A stretch of DNA of 64,000 nt, from assembly GCF_000381965.1 (NCBI RefSeq), contig NZ_KB908454.1, forward strand, positions 62,001-126,000. Reading direction: 5' to 3'. Of this stretch, positions 20,670-31,318 are shown piece by piece. The translations under genes were made by a program, and so were the position numbers. Source of the stretch: Oceanimonas smirnovii ATCC BAA-899. GTDB lineage: Bacteria > Pseudomonadota > Gammaproteobacteria > Enterobacterales > Aeromonadaceae. Below the pieces are notes generated by a model. It searched no databases and was not told the origin of the DNA. It worked only from the letters and a program-made list of their open reading frames with translations. Each line of letters begins with the position of its first letter. Position 1 is the stretch's first letter.

Positions 20670-21608
20670 ATGAAAGTTGCCGTACTAGGAGCTGCCGGTG
20701 GTATCGGTCAGGCTCTCGCCCTGCTGTTGAAGAACAACCTGCCTGCCGGCTCTGAACTGAGCCTGTACGATATTGCTCCCGTGACTCCCGGTGTAGCCGC
20801 CGATCTGAGCCACATCCCTACCGCTGTTAACGTGGTTGGTTTTGGTGGTGAAGATCCCACTCCGGCCCTGACCGGTGCCGACATTGTGCTGATCTCTGCC
20901 GGTGTAGCCCGTAAGCCGGGCATGGATCGTGCCGACCTGTTCAACGTGAACGCCGGCATTGTGAAAAACCTGATTGAAAAAGCCGCGGCTGCCTGCCCCA
21001 AAGCCTGCATCGGCATCATCACCAACCCGGTGAACACCACGGTTCCCATCGCTGCCGAAGTACTGAAAAAAGCCGGCATCTACGACAAGAACAAGTTGTT
21101 CGGTATCACTACTCTGGACGTGATCCGTGCCGAGACCTTTGTGGCGGAAGCCAAGGGCCTGAATGTGGCCGACGTCAAGGTTCCCGTAATCGGTGGCCAC
21201 AGCGGCGTGACCATACTGCCGCTGCTGTCTCAGGTGGAAGGCGCTTCCTTCTCCGACGAAGAAATCGAGAAACTGACCTACCGCATTCAGAACGCCGGTA
21301 CCGAAGTGGTAGAAGCCAAGGCCGGCGGCGGCTCCGCTACTCTGTCCATGGGTCAGGCAGCCTGCCGTTTCGCGCTGTCTCTGGTGAAAGCCATGCAGGG
21401 TGAAGCCAACGTGGTTGAGTGCACCTATGTAGACGGCGGCAGCGAACACGCCCAGTTCTTCGCCCAGCCAGTACTGCTCGGCAAGAACGGCGTAGAAAAA
21501 GTTCTGCCTTACGGCGAACTCAGCGCGTTTGAAAAGTCTGCAATGGACGGCATGCTGGAAACCCTGCGTGGCGACATTGAGAAAGGTGTGGAGTTCGTTA
21601 ACCAGTAA
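20670..21608 (+). CDS. mdh: Malate dehydrogenase (NAD)
   Basis: A 312-aa TCA-cycle enzyme. The NAD-binding motif GAAGGIGQ lies at residues 7-14; substrate arginines and the catalytic histidine are in [10 protein letters not shown] and [11 protein letters not shown]. The length equals that of E. coli Mdh. It is preceded by CGGAG and followed by its own strong terminator, so it is monocistronic. Unlike in E. coli, the adjacent argR is 3 kb away with artPIQM in between. Confidence 0.97.
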   Translation: MKVAVLGAAGGIGQALALLLKNNLPAGSELSLYDIAPVTPGVAADLSHIPTAVNVVGFGGEDPTPALTGADIVLISAGVARKPGMDRADLFNVNAGIVKNLIEKAAAACPKACIGIITNPVNTTVPIAAEVLKKAGIYDKNKLFGITTLDVIRAETFVAEAKGLNVADVKVPVIGGHSGVTILPLLSQVEGASFSDEEIEKLTYRIQNAGTEVVEAKAGGGSATLSMGQAACRFALSLVKAMQGEANVVECTYVDGGSEHAQFFAQPVLLGKNGVEKVLPYGELSAFEKSAMDGMLETLRGDIEKGVEFVNQ

Positions 21609-21630
21609 GGTTTACGGGTTAAACACTCAA

Positions 21631-21657
21631 AAAGGGAGCTTCGGCTCCCTTTTTTTG
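21631..21657. terminator. Bidirectional terminator between mdh and liuE
   Basis: AAAGGGAGC-TTCG-GCTCCCTTT stem with T-run on the plus side and A-run on the left, so it can end both mdh (plus) and the liu operon (minus). Confidence 0.9.
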
Positions 21658-21660
21658 TTT

Positions 21661-21694
21661 TGGGAGTGGGGACTGGGGATTAGGGAATGGGGGG
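21661..21694. repeat. G/C-run intergenic repeat, copy 4
   Basis: GGGGACTGGGGATTAGGGAA, nearly the same string as at 39170 and, on the other strand, at 9783. Confidence 0.5.
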
Positions 21695-21752
21695 GACAAC
21701 CTCCCGCTTTTCTACAAGCATGGCTCAGTATCAACCAGGCTACACCACTGAC

Positions 21753-21779
21753 AGCTGACAGCTTATGGCTTATAGCTGT
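21753..21779. repeat. AGCTGACAGCTTA repeat supplying the liuE stop
   Basis: AGCTGACAGCTTATGGCTTA then TAGCTGT; nearly identical to 50060-50086. On the minus strand it encodes Ser-Tyr-Lys-Pro-stop at the end of liuE. Confidence 0.6.
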
Positions 21780-22665
21780 GGTTATCCCAGGCCCTGCCTA
21801 CCTTGGAGCCGTTTTCCCGGCCCAGCTGTCGGCTTATCCAGCGGCCGGTGTTTACCAGCCGGTCTAGATCCACTCCCGTGTTCAGGCCCAGGCCCTGCAG
21901 CAGATAAACCACATCTTCGCTGGCCACGTTGCCGCTGGCCCCTCTCGCATAGGGGCAACCGCCCAGACCCGCCACCGAGCTGTCGATAATGCGCAGGCCC
22001 TGCTCCAGCACGGCATACAAGTTGGCCAGCGCCTGGCCGTAGGTATCGTGAAAGTGAGCTGCCAGCCGCAGCAGAGGTACTTCCTGACGTACCGCCGACA
22101 GCATCGCAATGGCCTTGTTCGGGGTGCCGGTACCTATGGTATCGCCGAGAGAGATTTCATCACAGCCCAGGCGGTACAGCTCACCAGCCACCCGGGCCAC
22201 GGCGGCGGGGGCAATGTCGCCTTCGTAAGGGCAGCCCAGCACAGTGGAAACATAGCCCCGCACCCGCACGCCGCGCTCACGGGCCAGCTGCAGTACCGGC
22301 TCAAAACGCGCCAGACTCTCCGCCACCGAGCAGTTGATATTTTTCTGGCAGAAGCGTTCGGACGCGGCGGTAAACACCGCCACTTCATCGGCACCGGCGG
22401 CCAGGGCCGCTTCAAGACCTTTCAGGTTGGGCGTCAGCGCCGAATAGACCACGCCTTGCTTGCGGCGAAGGCCGGTTAACACCTCACTGCCATCGGCCAT
22501 TTGCGGCACCCATTTGGGGGAGACAAAGCTGGCCGCCTCGATATGGGTGAGGCCGCACTCCGCCAGCTGCTGCACCAGCTCGATTTTTACCGCAGTGGGC
22601 ACTTGCGCCGGCTCGTTCTGCAGGCCGTCCCGTGGGCCCATTTCCACCAGCCTGACCTTATCCAT
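21763..22665 (-). CDS. liuE: Hydroxymethylglutaryl-CoA lyase
   Basis: A 300-aa enzyme that splits HMG-CoA into acetyl-CoA and acetoacetate, the last step of leucine degradation. Conserved elements: VRLVEMGPRDGLQNE at the N-terminus, HFHDTYGQALAN metal site, and GGCPYARGASGNVASEDVVYLL carrying the catalytic Cys. Its ATG overlaps the stop of liuD. The last codons and stop lie in a dispersed AGCT repeat. Confidence 0.95.
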   Translation of the reverse strand: MDKVRLVEMGPRDGLQNEPAQVPTAVKIELVQQLAECGLTHIEAASFVSPKWVPQMADGSEVLTGLRRKQGVVYSALTPNLKGLEAALAAGADEVAVFTAASERFCQKNINCSVAESLARFEPVLQLARERGVRVRGYVSTVLGCPYEGDIAPAAVARVAGELYRLGCDEISLGDTIGTGTPNKAIAMLSAVRQEVPLLRLAAHFHDTYGQALANLYAVLEQGLRIIDSSVAGLGGCPYARGASGNVASEDVVYLLQGLGLNTGVDLDRLVNTGRWISRQLGRENGSKVGRAWDNHSYKP

Positions 22666-24625
22666 TGTCAGGCTCCAGCCGTAACAGCTCGTCGCCTTCG
22701 CTCACCTGCTCGCCGGCGCGAAAGTGAATGGCCGCCACTGTGCCCGCCATGGGCGCGCGAATGGGATGCTCCATTTTCATGGCTTCCAGCACCAGCAGGG
22801 TCTGCCCCTCGGCGACCCGGTCGCCTTCGGCTACCTTCAGCTCAGCCACCAGCCCGGGCATGGGCGCGGTCAGGCTGCCGCCGGCGCTGTGCTGAGTGGC
22901 TCCGGCTTCGTCGGCTACTTTGCGTAAATCAAAGCGTTGCCCCTGATAAAACAGCCAGAGGTGAGCATCGATACTGGCTATATGCAGGCTGATCCGGCGA
23001 TCATTCACCATGGCTCTCAGCTGCTCACCAGCCAGCTCGCCCTGCAGATCAAAGGTTTGCTCATTTACTCCTGCCCGCCAGCCGGCTTCGGTGGCGGTCA
23101 GTGTGATTGCATAACACTCGCCGCCATAGTCCAGCCGCAGTGAGTAAGCCGCAGGCTGGTTCAGCCGCCAGCCGGTGGCGGCGGCAAAGGGCGAGGAGCT
23201 GTTTTGTGGCAGGCCAAGCACATGTGCCAGCGCCCCCAATGCCAGTACCTCGCCGTTGGCAAGAGCCGGGGCGCTAAACAGGCTGTGCTCGTGTTGTTCA
23301 ATAAAGCGGGTATGCAGCGCTTCGTTAATAAAAGCGGAATGTCGGCACAGACGATGCAAAAAGCCGATATTGGTTTTCACCCCGCCAATACGATATTGCG
23401 CCAGTGCCTGTGCCAACCGGTTTAATGCGATTTCCCGGCTTTGATCGTGGACGATCAGCTTGGCGATCAGCGGATCATAATAAATGCCTACTTCATCGCC
23501 CTCACGCACGCCGGTGTCGAGGCGTATCCGGCTTGAGGTGGCGGGCTCGCGCAGCACATGCAGGGTGCCGGCGGCGGGCAGAAAACCGTGCTCGGCGTCT
23601 TCGGCGTAGATGCGGGCTTCCACCGCATGGCCGCGCAGCGTGATTTGGTCCTGAGTGAGCGGCAGGGGTTCCCCCGAGGCTACTCGCAGCTGCCATTCCA
23701 CCAAATCCAGCCCGGTAATCAGTTCCGTTACCGGGTGCTCCACCTGCAGTCGGGTGTTCATTTCCATAAAGTAAAAGTGGCCGTCATCGGTATAGAGAAA
23801 CTCTACGGTGCCGGCCCCGCGATAGCCGATGGCCTGGGCGGCCCGTACCGCGGCTTCGCCCATGGCGGTGCGGGTGGCCTGGCTCAGGCCGGGAGCGGGG
23901 GCTTCTTCCAGAATTTTCTGATGGCGACGCTGTACCGAGCAGTCCCGCTCCGAGAGATAAAGCCCGTTGCCGTGGGCATCGCAAAATACCTGCACTTCCA
24001 CATGGCGGGCCTCGGGCAGGTAGCGCTCCAGCAGCATGGCGTCGTTGCCAAAGGCGGCCCTGGCCTCGCGCCGGGCGGCGGCCAGCGCTTCCTCGAACCC
24101 GGCGGGGTTGTGCACAATGCGCATGCCCTTGCCGCCGCCGCCGGCCACGGCTTTCAGCAGCAGCGGGTAGCCGCAGGCATCGGCCTCGGCTTTCAGCCGT
24201 TCATTACTTTGCTCATCGCCATGATAGCCGGGCACCAGGGGCACACCAGCCGCCGCCATCAGCGCCTTGGCGGCGGCCTTGTCGCCCATGGCGGCAATGG
24301 CGGATGGAGACGGACCCACAAATATCAGGCCGGTGTCGGCACAGGCCTGGGCAAAACCGGCGTTTTCCGACAGAAAACCATAACCCGGGTGCACGGCATC
24401 GGCCCCGCAGGCGCTGGCGATTTCCAGCAGCGCCGCCTGATTAAGGTAACTCTTTACCGCCGGTGCCGGGCCTATGCACCAGGCCTCGTCGGCCATGGCC
24501 ACATGCAGGGCATGGCGGTCGGCATCGGAATACACGGCTATGGTGTGCAGCCCCAGCCGGCGCGCGGTGCGCAGCACCCGGCAGGCAATTTCGCCCCGGT
24601 TGGCCACCAGCAGTCTGGTCAGCAT
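22658..24625 (-). CDS. liuD: Methylcrotonyl-CoA carboxylase, biotin carboxylase / biotin carrier subunit
   Basis: A 655-aa alpha subunit that carboxylates biotin with ATP. Domains in order: biotin carboxylase (residues ~1-445, with GGGGKGMRIV ATP loop and MNTRLQVEHPVTE), a linker, and a C-terminal biotinyl domain with EAMKMEHP, biotin on K617. Position inside liuABCDE makes methylcrotonyl-CoA the likely substrate rather than propionyl- or acetyl-CoA. Overlaps liuC by 7 bases and liuE by 8. Confidence 0.93.
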   Translation of the reverse strand: MLTRLLVANRGEIACRVLRTARRLGLHTIAVYSDADRHALHVAMADEAWCIGPAPAVKSYLNQAALLEIASACGADAVHPGYGFLSENAGFAQACADTGLIFVGPSPSAIAAMGDKAAAKALMAAAGVPLVPGYHGDEQSNERLKAEADACGYPLLLKAVAGGGGKGMRIVHNPAGFEEALAAARREARAAFGNDAMLLERYLPEARHVEVQVFCDAHGNGLYLSERDCSVQRRHQKILEEAPAPGLSQATRTAMGEAAVRAAQAIGYRGAGTVEFLYTDDGHFYFMEMNTRLQVEHPVTELITGLDLVEWQLRVASGEPLPLTQDQITLRGHAVEARIYAEDAEHGFLPAAGTLHVLREPATSSRIRLDTGVREGDEVGIYYDPLIAKLIVHDQSREIALNRLAQALAQYRIGGVKTNIGFLHRLCRHSAFINEALHTRFIEQHEHSLFSAPALANGEVLALGALAHVLGLPQNSSSPFAAATGWRLNQPAAYSLRLDYGGECYAITLTATEAGWRAGVNEQTFDLQGELAGEQLRAMVNDRRISLHIASIDAHLWLFYQGQRFDLRKVADEAGATQHSAGGSLTAPMPGLVAELKVAEGDRVAEGQTLLVLEAMKMEHPIRAPMAGTVAAIHFRAGEQVSEGDELLRLEPDNG

Positions 24626-25410
24626 ACGTCGTCCTCCCAGCTTGGCTTGCGTTTTTCCAGAAAGGCGGCCAGCCCTTCTTTAGCCTCATCGGTCACGCGC
24701 AGGACGGCCAGGCGCGCAGCGCTGTCAGTGACCAAAGTCCGGCTTACCGGTTGGCCGGCATAGTCCCGGATCAGATCTTTGGTGGCGATTTGTGCCTGCG
24801 GGCCGCCCCGCAGCAGCGCTTCAATGACGGGAGTGGCGGCCTGTTGCAAAGGCTGTGCGGTCACTTGATGTACCAGCCCCAGCCGCTCGGCGGTGGCCGC
24901 GTCAATCACCTCGGCACTCAGCATATAGCGCCGTGCCTGACGGGCACCGAGCACCCGCAGCACATAGGGGGAGATGGTGGCGGGGATCAGCCCGAGCCGG
25001 GTTTCGCTCAGGCTGAAGCGGGCGTCATCGGCGGCCATTACCATATCGCAGGCGCACACCAGCCCCAGGGCACCGCCGTAGGCCGCTCCCTGCACCAGTG
25101 CCAGAGTGGGTTGGGCAAAGCGGTCCAGCCGCCACAGCAGCTCGGCGAGCCGGGCGGCATCGGCACGGTTTTGTGCTGAGCTTAACGCGGCCGCCCGCTG
25201 AATCCAGCCCAGATCAGCACCGGCGCAAAAGTGCCTGCCCTCGGCTTTCAGCACCAGCAGGCGCAGCGCTGGCTTGGCCTCGGCTTCGCTCAGGCGGTCA
25301 TGAAAGGCGTCAATGGTGGCGTCGTTCAGCACATTGCAGCGTTCGGGGTTGTTCAGCACCAGCTGCCAAACGCCCTGGCCGGCGGCTTGCAGCAACACGG
25401 GTTCGGACAT
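24619..25410 (-). CDS. liuC: Methylglutaconyl-CoA hydratase (crotonase family)
   Basis: A 263-aa enoyl-CoA hydratase superfamily member. CoA oxyanion-hole segments are visible in HFCAGADLGW and QGAAYGGALGLVCACD; ARFSLSETRLGLIPATISPYV follows. Order in the operon assigns it to hydration of 3-methylglutaconyl-CoA to HMG-CoA. Confidence 0.9.
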   Translation of the reverse strand: MSEPVLLQAAGQGVWQLVLNNPERCNVLNDATIDAFHDRLSEAEAKPALRLLVLKAEGRHFCAGADLGWIQRAAALSSAQNRADAARLAELLWRLDRFAQPTLALVQGAAYGGALGLVCACDMVMAADDARFSLSETRLGLIPATISPYVLRVLGARQARRYMLSAEVIDAATAERLGLVHQVTAQPLQQAATPVIEALLRGGPQAQIATKDLIRDYAGQPVSRTLVTDSAARLAVLRVTDEAKEGLAAFLEKRKPSWEDDVC

Positions 25411-25419
25411 GACGCCTCC

Positions 25420-27024
25420 TTACATGCGAAACACGCCAAAGCGGGTGGGGGCTTGTGTGCGATTGCTTGCCAGCGCCAGGCTCATGGCCAGCACGGTGCG
25501 GCTGTCTTTGGGGGCAATCACACCGTCGTCCCATAGTCGGGCGCTGGCATACCAGGGATGCCCCTGCTGCTCATAGCGTTCGATAATGGGGGCCTTGAAG
25601 GCGGCTTCGTCTTCGGCGGACCAGTCTTTACCGGCCTTGGCCAGTGCATCCCGGCGCACAGTAGCCAGCACGCCGGCGGCCTGCTCACCGCCCATGACCG
25701 AAATGCGGGCATTGGGCCAGCACCACAAAAAGTCGGGATCATAGGCCCGGCCGCACATGCCGTAGTTACCGGCACCAAAGCTGCCGCCGATGATCAGCGT
25801 GATTTTGGGTACGCTGGCGCAGGCCACGGCGGTCACCAGCTTGGCACCGTGTTTGGCAATGCCTTCTGCCTCGTATTTTTTGCCCACCATAAAGCCGGTG
25901 ATGTTCTGCAGAAACAGCAGCGGAATATGGCGCTGACAGCACAACTCGATAAAGTGCGCGCCCTTCTGGGCCGATTCGCTGAACAGAATGCCGTTGTTGG
26001 CAATAATGCCCACCGGATAGCCGTGCAGGCGGGCAAAGCCGGTCACCAGAGTGGAGCCATAGTCGTGCTTGAACTCGTCCAGCACAGAGTCATCCACCAG
26101 CCGGGCAATCACTTCCCGCACGTCAAAGGGTTTGCGCAAATCGGTGCCGACAATGCCGTAAAGCTCATCCATTGAGTAGCGTGGCAGAGCTGGCTCGTGA
26201 GGCGGTGCGGGAACGGCGCAGTGATTGAGATTGGCCACCAGCCGGCGGGCCCGGGCCAGCGCCTGGTGGTCGTTATCGGCAGCATGATCTGCCACGCCTG
26301 ACTGCTTTGTGTGTACACCGGCACCGCCCAGCTCTTCGGCGCTGACCACTTCGCCGGTGGCGGCTTTTACCAGAGGCGGACCGCCCAGAAAAATGGTGGC
26401 CTGATTGCGCACCATAATGGACTCGTCCGCCATGGCCGGTACATAGGCTCCGCCGGCGGTGCACAGACCCATGACCACCGCCAGCTGAGGAATGCCGGCG
26501 GCAGACATGCGCGCCTGATTAAAAAAGATGCGGCCAAAGTGCTCTCTGTCCGGAAACACCTCATCCTGGCTGGGCAGATGCGCGCCGCCGGAGTCCACCA
26601 GATACAGGCAGGGCAGGCGGCAGCGTTCGGCAATGGTCTGTGCCCGCAGGTGTTTTTTTACCGTGAGCGGGTAATAGGTGCCGCCCTTGACGGTGGCATC
26701 GTTGGCCACAATCATGCACTCCACACCGCTGACCCGGCCAATGCCGGTGATAATGCCCGCCGCCGGCACCGGCTCGTCATATACGTTGAGCGCCGCCAGT
26801 TGCGACAGCTCAAGAAAGGGCGCGCCCTCATCCAGCAGGGCGGCAATGCGCTCCCGTGCCAGCAGCTTGCCTCTGGCATGGTGGCGCTGCCGGCTTTCGG
26901 CATCGCCCCCTTCGGCAATGACGGCTACCTGTTCCCGCAGGGCGGCCACCTCGGCGGCCATGGCGGCCTGGTTGGCAATAAACTCTGCTGACGCCGGCTG
27001 TACCCGGCTGACAAACTGGGTCAT
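25420..27024 (-). CDS. liuB: Methylcrotonyl-CoA carboxylase, carboxyltransferase subunit
   Basis: A 534-aa beta subunit that moves CO2 from biotin to 3-methylcrotonyl-CoA. The N-half holds [33 protein letters not shown] and [13 protein letters not shown]; the C-half holds [23 protein letters not shown] and [18 protein letters not shown], all typical of MCC-beta. Gaps of 9 bases on either side mark it as mid-operon. Confidence 0.95.
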   Translation of the reverse strand: MTQFVSRVQPASAEFIANQAAMAAEVAALREQVAVIAEGGDAESRQRHHARGKLLARERIAALLDEGAPFLELSQLAALNVYDEPVPAAGIITGIGRVSGVECMIVANDATVKGGTYYPLTVKKHLRAQTIAERCRLPCLYLVDSGGAHLPSQDEVFPDREHFGRIFFNQARMSAAGIPQLAVVMGLCTAGGAYVPAMADESIMVRNQATIFLGGPPLVKAATGEVVSAEELGGAGVHTKQSGVADHAADNDHQALARARRLVANLNHCAVPAPPHEPALPRYSMDELYGIVGTDLRKPFDVREVIARLVDDSVLDEFKHDYGSTLVTGFARLHGYPVGIIANNGILFSESAQKGAHFIELCCQRHIPLLFLQNITGFMVGKKYEAEGIAKHGAKLVTAVACASVPKITLIIGGSFGAGNYGMCGRAYDPDFLWCWPNARISVMGGEQAAGVLATVRRDALAKAGKDWSAEDEAAFKAPIIERYEQQGHPWYASARLWDDGVIAPKDSRTVLAMSLALASNRTQAPTRFGVFRM

Positions 27025-27033
27025 AACGGCTCC

Positions 27034-28197
27034 TTAAGGTTCGCGCACCAGCTCCCGGCCAATCAGCATGCGCCGAATCTCCGAGGTGCCGGCACCGATT
27101 TCGTAGAGCTTGGCGTCCCGCAGCAGGCGGCCGGCGGAGTACTCATTGATATAGCCGTTGCCGCCCAGCAGCTGAATGGCATCCAGGGCTACCTGAGTAG
27201 CCGTTTCGGCTGCCAGCAGAATCACGCCGGCGGCGTCCTGGCGGCTGAGCCTGCCTTTGTCGGCGGCCATGGCGGTCATGTAGGTGTAACAGCGGGCGGC
27301 GTTCATGCGGGTGTACATATCAGCCAGCTTGCCCTGCACCAGCTGAAACTCGCCAATGGCCCGGCCAAACTGCTTGCGCTCGCGCACATAGGGCACCACC
27401 AGATCCATAGCCGCCGCCATAATGCCCAGCGGTCCGCCGGCCAGCACCAGCCGCTCTGTGTCCAGGCCGCTCATCAGCACTTTTACGCCCTCGTTCAGCG
27501 GCCCCAGCAGATTGGCGGCGGGCACCCGGCAGTCCTGAAATACCAGTTCACAGGTGTTGGAGCCGCGCATGCCCAGCTTGTCGAGCTTTTGCGCGGTGGA
27601 AAATCCGGGGGTACCAGCGTCCACAATAAAGGCACTGATGCCCTTTGCTCCTGCCTGCGGGGCGGTTTTGGCATACACCACAAACACATGAGCATCGGGG
27701 CCATTGGTGATCCACATTTTGTTGCCGTTCAGCACAAAGTGATCGCCGTCGCGGCGGGCGGTGAGCTTCATGGCTACCACATCGGAGCCGGCCCCGGGCT
27801 CGGACATGGCCAGGGCACCGACATGCTCACCGCTGAGCAGGGCGGGCAGGTATTTGTGTTGTTGCTCCTTACTGCCATGGCGGTGAATTTGATTGACACA
27901 CAGATTGGAGTGAGCGCCGTAAGACAGCCCCACCGAGGCCGAGGCCCGGCTGATCTCCTCCATGGCCAGCACATGAGCCAGATAACCCATGTTCACCCCA
28001 TCAAACTCTTCTGCCACCGTAATGCCGAACAGCCCCATTTTGCCCAGCTTTGGCCAGAGCTCGGCAGGAAAGCGGTTGTATCTGTCAATGGCCTCGGCCA
28101 GAGGGGCGATTTCTTTGTGGGCAAAGGCGGCCACCTGCTCACGCAACAGGATATGCATATCGCCGAGATCAAGCTCAAGCGTGGAATATGACGCCAT
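27034..28197 (-). CDS. liuA: Isovaleryl-CoA dehydrogenase
   Basis: A 387-aa FAD acyl-CoA dehydrogenase, first enzyme of the isovalerate branch. FAD and substrate signatures [16 protein letters not shown] and [33 protein letters not shown] are present; the glutamate in the latter region of isovaleryl-CoA dehydrogenases sits earlier (G-[E]-type position in ARRDGDH...), so the exact base is not assigned. The start is placed at 28197 because GGGAGG lies 4 bases upstream; the frame extends 27 codons further without similarity. Passes electrons to ETF (37473-39151). Confidence 0.94.
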   Translation of the reverse strand: MASYSTLELDLGDMHILLREQVAAFAHKEIAPLAEAIDRYNRFPAELWPKLGKMGLFGITVAEEFDGVNMGYLAHVLAMEEISRASASVGLSYGAHSNLCVNQIHRHGSKEQQHKYLPALLSGEHVGALAMSEPGAGSDVVAMKLTARRDGDHFVLNGNKMWITNGPDAHVFVVYAKTAPQAGAKGISAFIVDAGTPGFSTAQKLDKLGMRGSNTCELVFQDCRVPAANLLGPLNEGVKVLMSGLDTERLVLAGGPLGIMAAAMDLVVPYVRERKQFGRAIGEFQLVQGKLADMYTRMNAARCYTYMTAMAADKGRLSRQDAAGVILLAAETATQVALDAIQLLGGNGYINEYSAGRLLRDAKLYEIGAGTSEIRRMLIGRELVREP

Positions 28198-28307
28198 CAT
28201 GCCTCCCGTTAATGAAATAAATCGGGTTCGTTTGAATGCATTAACTATAGTCAGGAGAAGCCGGCTAAGCTTTATCAAGTGACGTAATTTTCAGCAATGA
28301 GGCCAGC
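28198..28307. promoter_or_regulatory. Divergent control region of the leucine and valine/isoleucine operons
   Basis: The 110 bases between the two starts must contain both promoters. A TATAGT on the minus strand near 28246-28251 could be the liu -10. LiuR (MerR) and PsrA are known regulators of such operons in gammaproteobacteria, but neither gene is in the window and I cannot name a firm operator here. Confidence 0.4.
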
Positions 28308-29495
28308 ATGAGCACAAACCATACCATTGTGATTACCGCCAGCGCCCGCACTCCCATGGGCGGCCTGATGGGCACCCTGAGCAGTGAGCCGGCCCATGGT
28401 CTGGGAGCTGTGGCCATTGAGGCGGTACTGGTAAAAAGCGGCGTGAAGGCCGGTCAAGTAGACGAGGTGATCATGGGCTGCGTGCTGCCTGCCGGTCAGG
28501 GTCAGGCACCGGCCCGGCAGGCAGCGCTGAGGGCGGGCTTGCCGGTGTCGGTGCCTTGTACCACGGTGAACAAAATGTGCGGCTCGGGCATGAAGGCACT
28601 GATGCTGGCGCATGATCAGTTAATGGCGGGCTCGGCCTCGGTAATAGTGGCCGGCGGCATGGAAAGCATGAGTCAGGCCCCTTATCTGATACCCAAAGCC
28701 AGAGCCGGTTTGCGGCTGGGCCACGGCCAGTTGCTGGATCACATGTTCTGCGACGGCCTGGAAGACGCCTATGAAGGGGGCCTGATGGGCTGCTTTGCTC
28801 AAGACACAGCGGATCGTTTTGGCGTGACCCGGGCCGAGATGGACGATTTTGCCATTACTTCACTGCACAGAGCGCAGCGGGCCATGATGGAAGAGGACTT
28901 TCGCGAGGAAATTGCCCCGGTCACAGTGTCTGACCGGCGCGGAGAAACCAGCGTCGATACCGATGAACAGCCGGGCAAGGCAAACCCGGAAAAAATACCC
29001 ACCCTTAAACCGGCCTTTGCCCAAAACGGCACCGTGACTGCCGCCAACTCCAGCTCCATTTCCGACGGTGCCGCCGCTCTGCTGCTGACCACCGCACAGC
29101 GGGCGGCTGAGCTGGAGTTAACACCGCTGGCGCGCATTGTGGGCTACGCCACTCATGCACAAGCGCCTGCCGAATTTACTCTGGCTCCTATTGGAGCCAT
29201 TCAGAAATTGCTTTCACAGCTGGGCTGGCAGGCAAGTGAGGTGAATTTGTTTGAGATCAACGAGGCCTTTGCGGTGGTGACTCTGCTGGCCATTCAAGAG
29301 CTGGGGTTGGATCCGGACAAGGTGAATGTGAATGGCGGTGCCTGTGCGCTGGGGCACCCTATCGGTGCCAGTGGTGCTCGCATTGTGGTGACCCTGCTTC
29401 ATGCCCTGCGCAAGCGTGGGCTCAAGCGCGGCGTGGCGGCTCTGTGCATTGGCGGCGGCGAGGCCACGGCGCTGGCCGTTGAATTGTGTGAATGA
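28308..29495 (+). CDS. Acetyl-CoA C-acyltransferase (thiolase)
   Basis: A 395-aa thiolase. The acylated cysteine lies in [13 protein letters not shown] near residue 92; the second cysteine and histidine are in [20 protein letters not shown]. First gene of the divergent valine/isoleucine operon; in Shewanella the equivalent ivdA cleaves 2-methylacetoacetyl-CoA from isoleucine. An atoB-like acetoacetyl-CoA thiolase serving the acetoacetate made by LiuE is equally plausible, and one enzyme may do both. Confidence 0.9.
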   Translation: MSTNHTIVITASARTPMGGLMGTLSSEPAHGLGAVAIEAVLVKSGVKAGQVDEVIMGCVLPAGQGQAPARQAALRAGLPVSVPCTTVNKMCGSGMKALMLAHDQLMAGSASVIVAGGMESMSQAPYLIPKARAGLRLGHGQLLDHMFCDGLEDAYEGGLMGCFAQDTADRFGVTRAEMDDFAITSLHRAQRAMMEEDFREEIAPVTVSDRRGETSVDTDEQPGKANPEKIPTLKPAFAQNGTVTAANSSSISDGAAALLLTTAQRAAELELTPLARIVGYATHAQAPAEFTLAPIGAIQKLLSQLGWQASEVNLFEINEAFAVVTLLAIQELGLDPDKVNVNGGACALGHPIGASGARIVVTLLHALRKRGLKRGVAALCIGGGEATALAVELCE

Positions 29496-29504
29496 GGTGA
29501 ACCC

Positions 29505-30998
29505 ATGGCCTATCAGGTTCCGCTGCTGATCAACGGCAGCATGGTGCAAAGCAAAACACAGCAGTGGCTGGAAGTGACCAACCCGGCCAGCCAAAAGGTG
29601 ATTGCTCATTTGCCTTGTGCCACCGCTGATGAAGTAAAGGCGGCGATAGCGGCGGCAAAAAACACCTTTGAACAGTGGCAACGGGTGCCGGTGCCGGAGC
29701 GGGCGCGATTAATGCTGCGCTACCAGGCCCTGCTCAAGGAGCACCATGACGAGCTGGCGCAACTGCTCAGCCGGGATACCGGCAAAACCCTGGAAGATGC
29801 CAGAGGTGATGTGTGGCGGGGCATAGAGGTGGTGGAGCAGGCCGCCAATATCAGCTCACTGACCCTGGGAGAAATCCAGACCGAGGTGGCCACCGGCGTG
29901 GACTGTTACAGCTTCAGTCAGCCTATTGGTGTGTGTCTGGGCATCACTCCCTTTAACTTTCCGGCCATGATCCCCCTGTGGATGTTTCCGCTGGCTATCG
30001 CCTGCGGCAATGCCTTTGTACTGAAGCCGTCCGAGCAGGACCCGCTGGTGCCCATGGAGCTGGCGAGATTATTTAAAGAGGCCGGTGCACCCGATGGCCT
30101 GCTGAATATTGTGCATGGCGGGCCTGAGGTGGTGGATCAGCTGCTCACACACGACGACATTGCTGCCGTGTCTTTTGTGGGTTCGGTGGCCGTGGGCAGG
30201 CATGTGTATCGCGCCGCCACCGACCGGTTAAAACGAGTGCAGGTGTTTGCCGGGGCAAAAAACCATATGGTGGTGATGCCGGATGCCAACAAGCTGCAGG
30301 CCATCAATAATCTGGTGGGTGCTTCTGTGGGGGCTGCCGGCCAGCGCTGCATGGCCATTTCGGTAGGCGTGCTGGTGGGCGAGGCCCAGGCGTGGATTCC
30401 CGATATTAAAGCAGCACTGGCGAAGGTGCAGCCCGGAGTCTGGAATGATCCACAAGCCGGTTACGGTCCGTTAATCAGTAAAGCCGCTAAAAAACGGGTG
30501 CTGGCGCTGATTGAGGCGGGCAAGCAGGAAGGGGCCGACTGTCTTCTGGATGGCAGTGACTGCACCGTGAGCGAGCATCCGGACGGCAACTGGGTAGGCC
30601 CCACTCTGTTTGCCGGCGTCACCCCTGCCATGCGCATTTATACCGAAGAAATTTTTGGCCCCGTGCTGTTGTTAATGGCAGCCGACAGCCTTGAGCAGGC
30701 CATTGCCCTAGTGAACGTCAACCCTTATGGCAACGGTACCGCCATTTTTACCGCCTCGGGGGCGGCGGCGCGTAAATACCAGCAAGAGATACAGGTGGGG
30801 CAGGTGGGCATTAATGTGCCTATACCGGTGCCGCTGCCGTTTTTTTCCTTTACCGGCTGGCGCGGCTCTTTTTATGGCGACTTGCATGCCTACGGTAAAC
30901 AGGCGGTGCGCTTTTATACCGAAACCAAAACCGTCACCGCCCGCTGGTTCGACGATGATGTGGCAGCCGGCCCCAATATGTCGATTCATTTGAAATGA
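29505..30998 (+). CDS. mmsA: Methylmalonate-semialdehyde dehydrogenase (CoA-acylating)
   Basis: A 497-aa NAD-dependent aldehyde dehydrogenase that forms propionyl-CoA from methylmalonate semialdehyde in valine degradation. The catalytic cysteine is in [12 protein letters not shown], and [26 protein letters not shown] is the MmsA-type cofactor segment. Ten bases behind the thiolase. Followed by 373 bases without a gene, filled by two structured repeat elements. Confidence 0.95.
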   Translation: MAYQVPLLINGSMVQSKTQQWLEVTNPASQKVIAHLPCATADEVKAAIAAAKNTFEQWQRVPVPERARLMLRYQALLKEHHDELAQLLSRDTGKTLEDARGDVWRGIEVVEQAANISSLTLGEIQTEVATGVDCYSFSQPIGVCLGITPFNFPAMIPLWMFPLAIACGNAFVLKPSEQDPLVPMELARLFKEAGAPDGLLNIVHGGPEVVDQLLTHDDIAAVSFVGSVAVGRHVYRAATDRLKRVQVFAGAKNHMVVMPDANKLQAINNLVGASVGAAGQRCMAISVGVLVGEAQAWIPDIKAALAKVQPGVWNDPQAGYGPLISKAAKKRVLALIEAGKQEGADCLLDGSDCTVSEHPDGNWVGPTLFAGVTPAMRIYTEEIFGPVLLLMAADSLEQAIALVNVNPYGNGTAIFTASGAAARKYQQEIQVGQVGINVPIPVPLPFFSFTGWRGSFYGDLHAYGKQAVRFYTETKTVTARWFDDDVAAGPNMSIHLK

Positions 30999-31041
30999 TG
31001 AGCACAGCGGGAAGGGTGTCTGCTGTTTGGGTGCTCCTGCC

Positions 31042-31163
31042 AAGCGAAGAATCAGCAGGGTTACCTGCGCCGACACGCTGCGAGTACATCCATGTAGCGC
31101 TCGGCAAATGCCATCCCTGGCATTTGACGGTCGGCTCCGGCAATCCCTGCTGCTTCTTCGCTT
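31042..31163 (+). repeat. Structured palindromic intergenic element, copy B
   Basis: Outer arms 31042-31065 and 31139-31163 pair over about 22 bp (AAGCGAAGAA with TTCTTCGCTT, then CAGCAGGGTT with AATCCCTGCTG). The core begins CGACACGC and ends GGTCG. Inner hairpins are TACAT-CC-ATGTA (31085-31096) and CAAATGCCA/TGGCATTTG (31105-31126). Confidence 0.88.
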
Positions 31164-31216
31164 CACGCCGGTGTCGCCTTATAAATGTCGTCAGGCAACT
31201 CGGCATTTTCCCGAAG

Positions 31217-31318
31217 AGCAAAGGGTGTCTGCTTCGCCGTACCCTCTGCGCCATGGATGGCGCAGCGGAGCCCCCATGGAGGGGTTTACGGCGTGTCGGC
31301 GAAGTAGTGCCCTTTGCT
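31217..31318 (-). repeat. Structured palindromic intergenic element, copy B2 (diverged)
   Basis: Outer arms AGCAAAGGG...CTTCGCCG (31217-31239) and CGGCGAAG...CCCTTTGCT (31297-31318). The core is in the opposite orientation to copy B. The hairpin that reads CAAATG...CATTTG elsewhere is CTGCGCCATGGATGGCGCAG here (31246-31265), changed on both sides yet still paired. The other hairpin is CCCCCATGGAGGGG. Confidence 0.8.

Noticed and set aside
28198-28307. Definite LiuR or PsrA operator
   Set aside because: Only loose half-site resemblance (GTTTGAA, GACGTAA); not enough to name a site.
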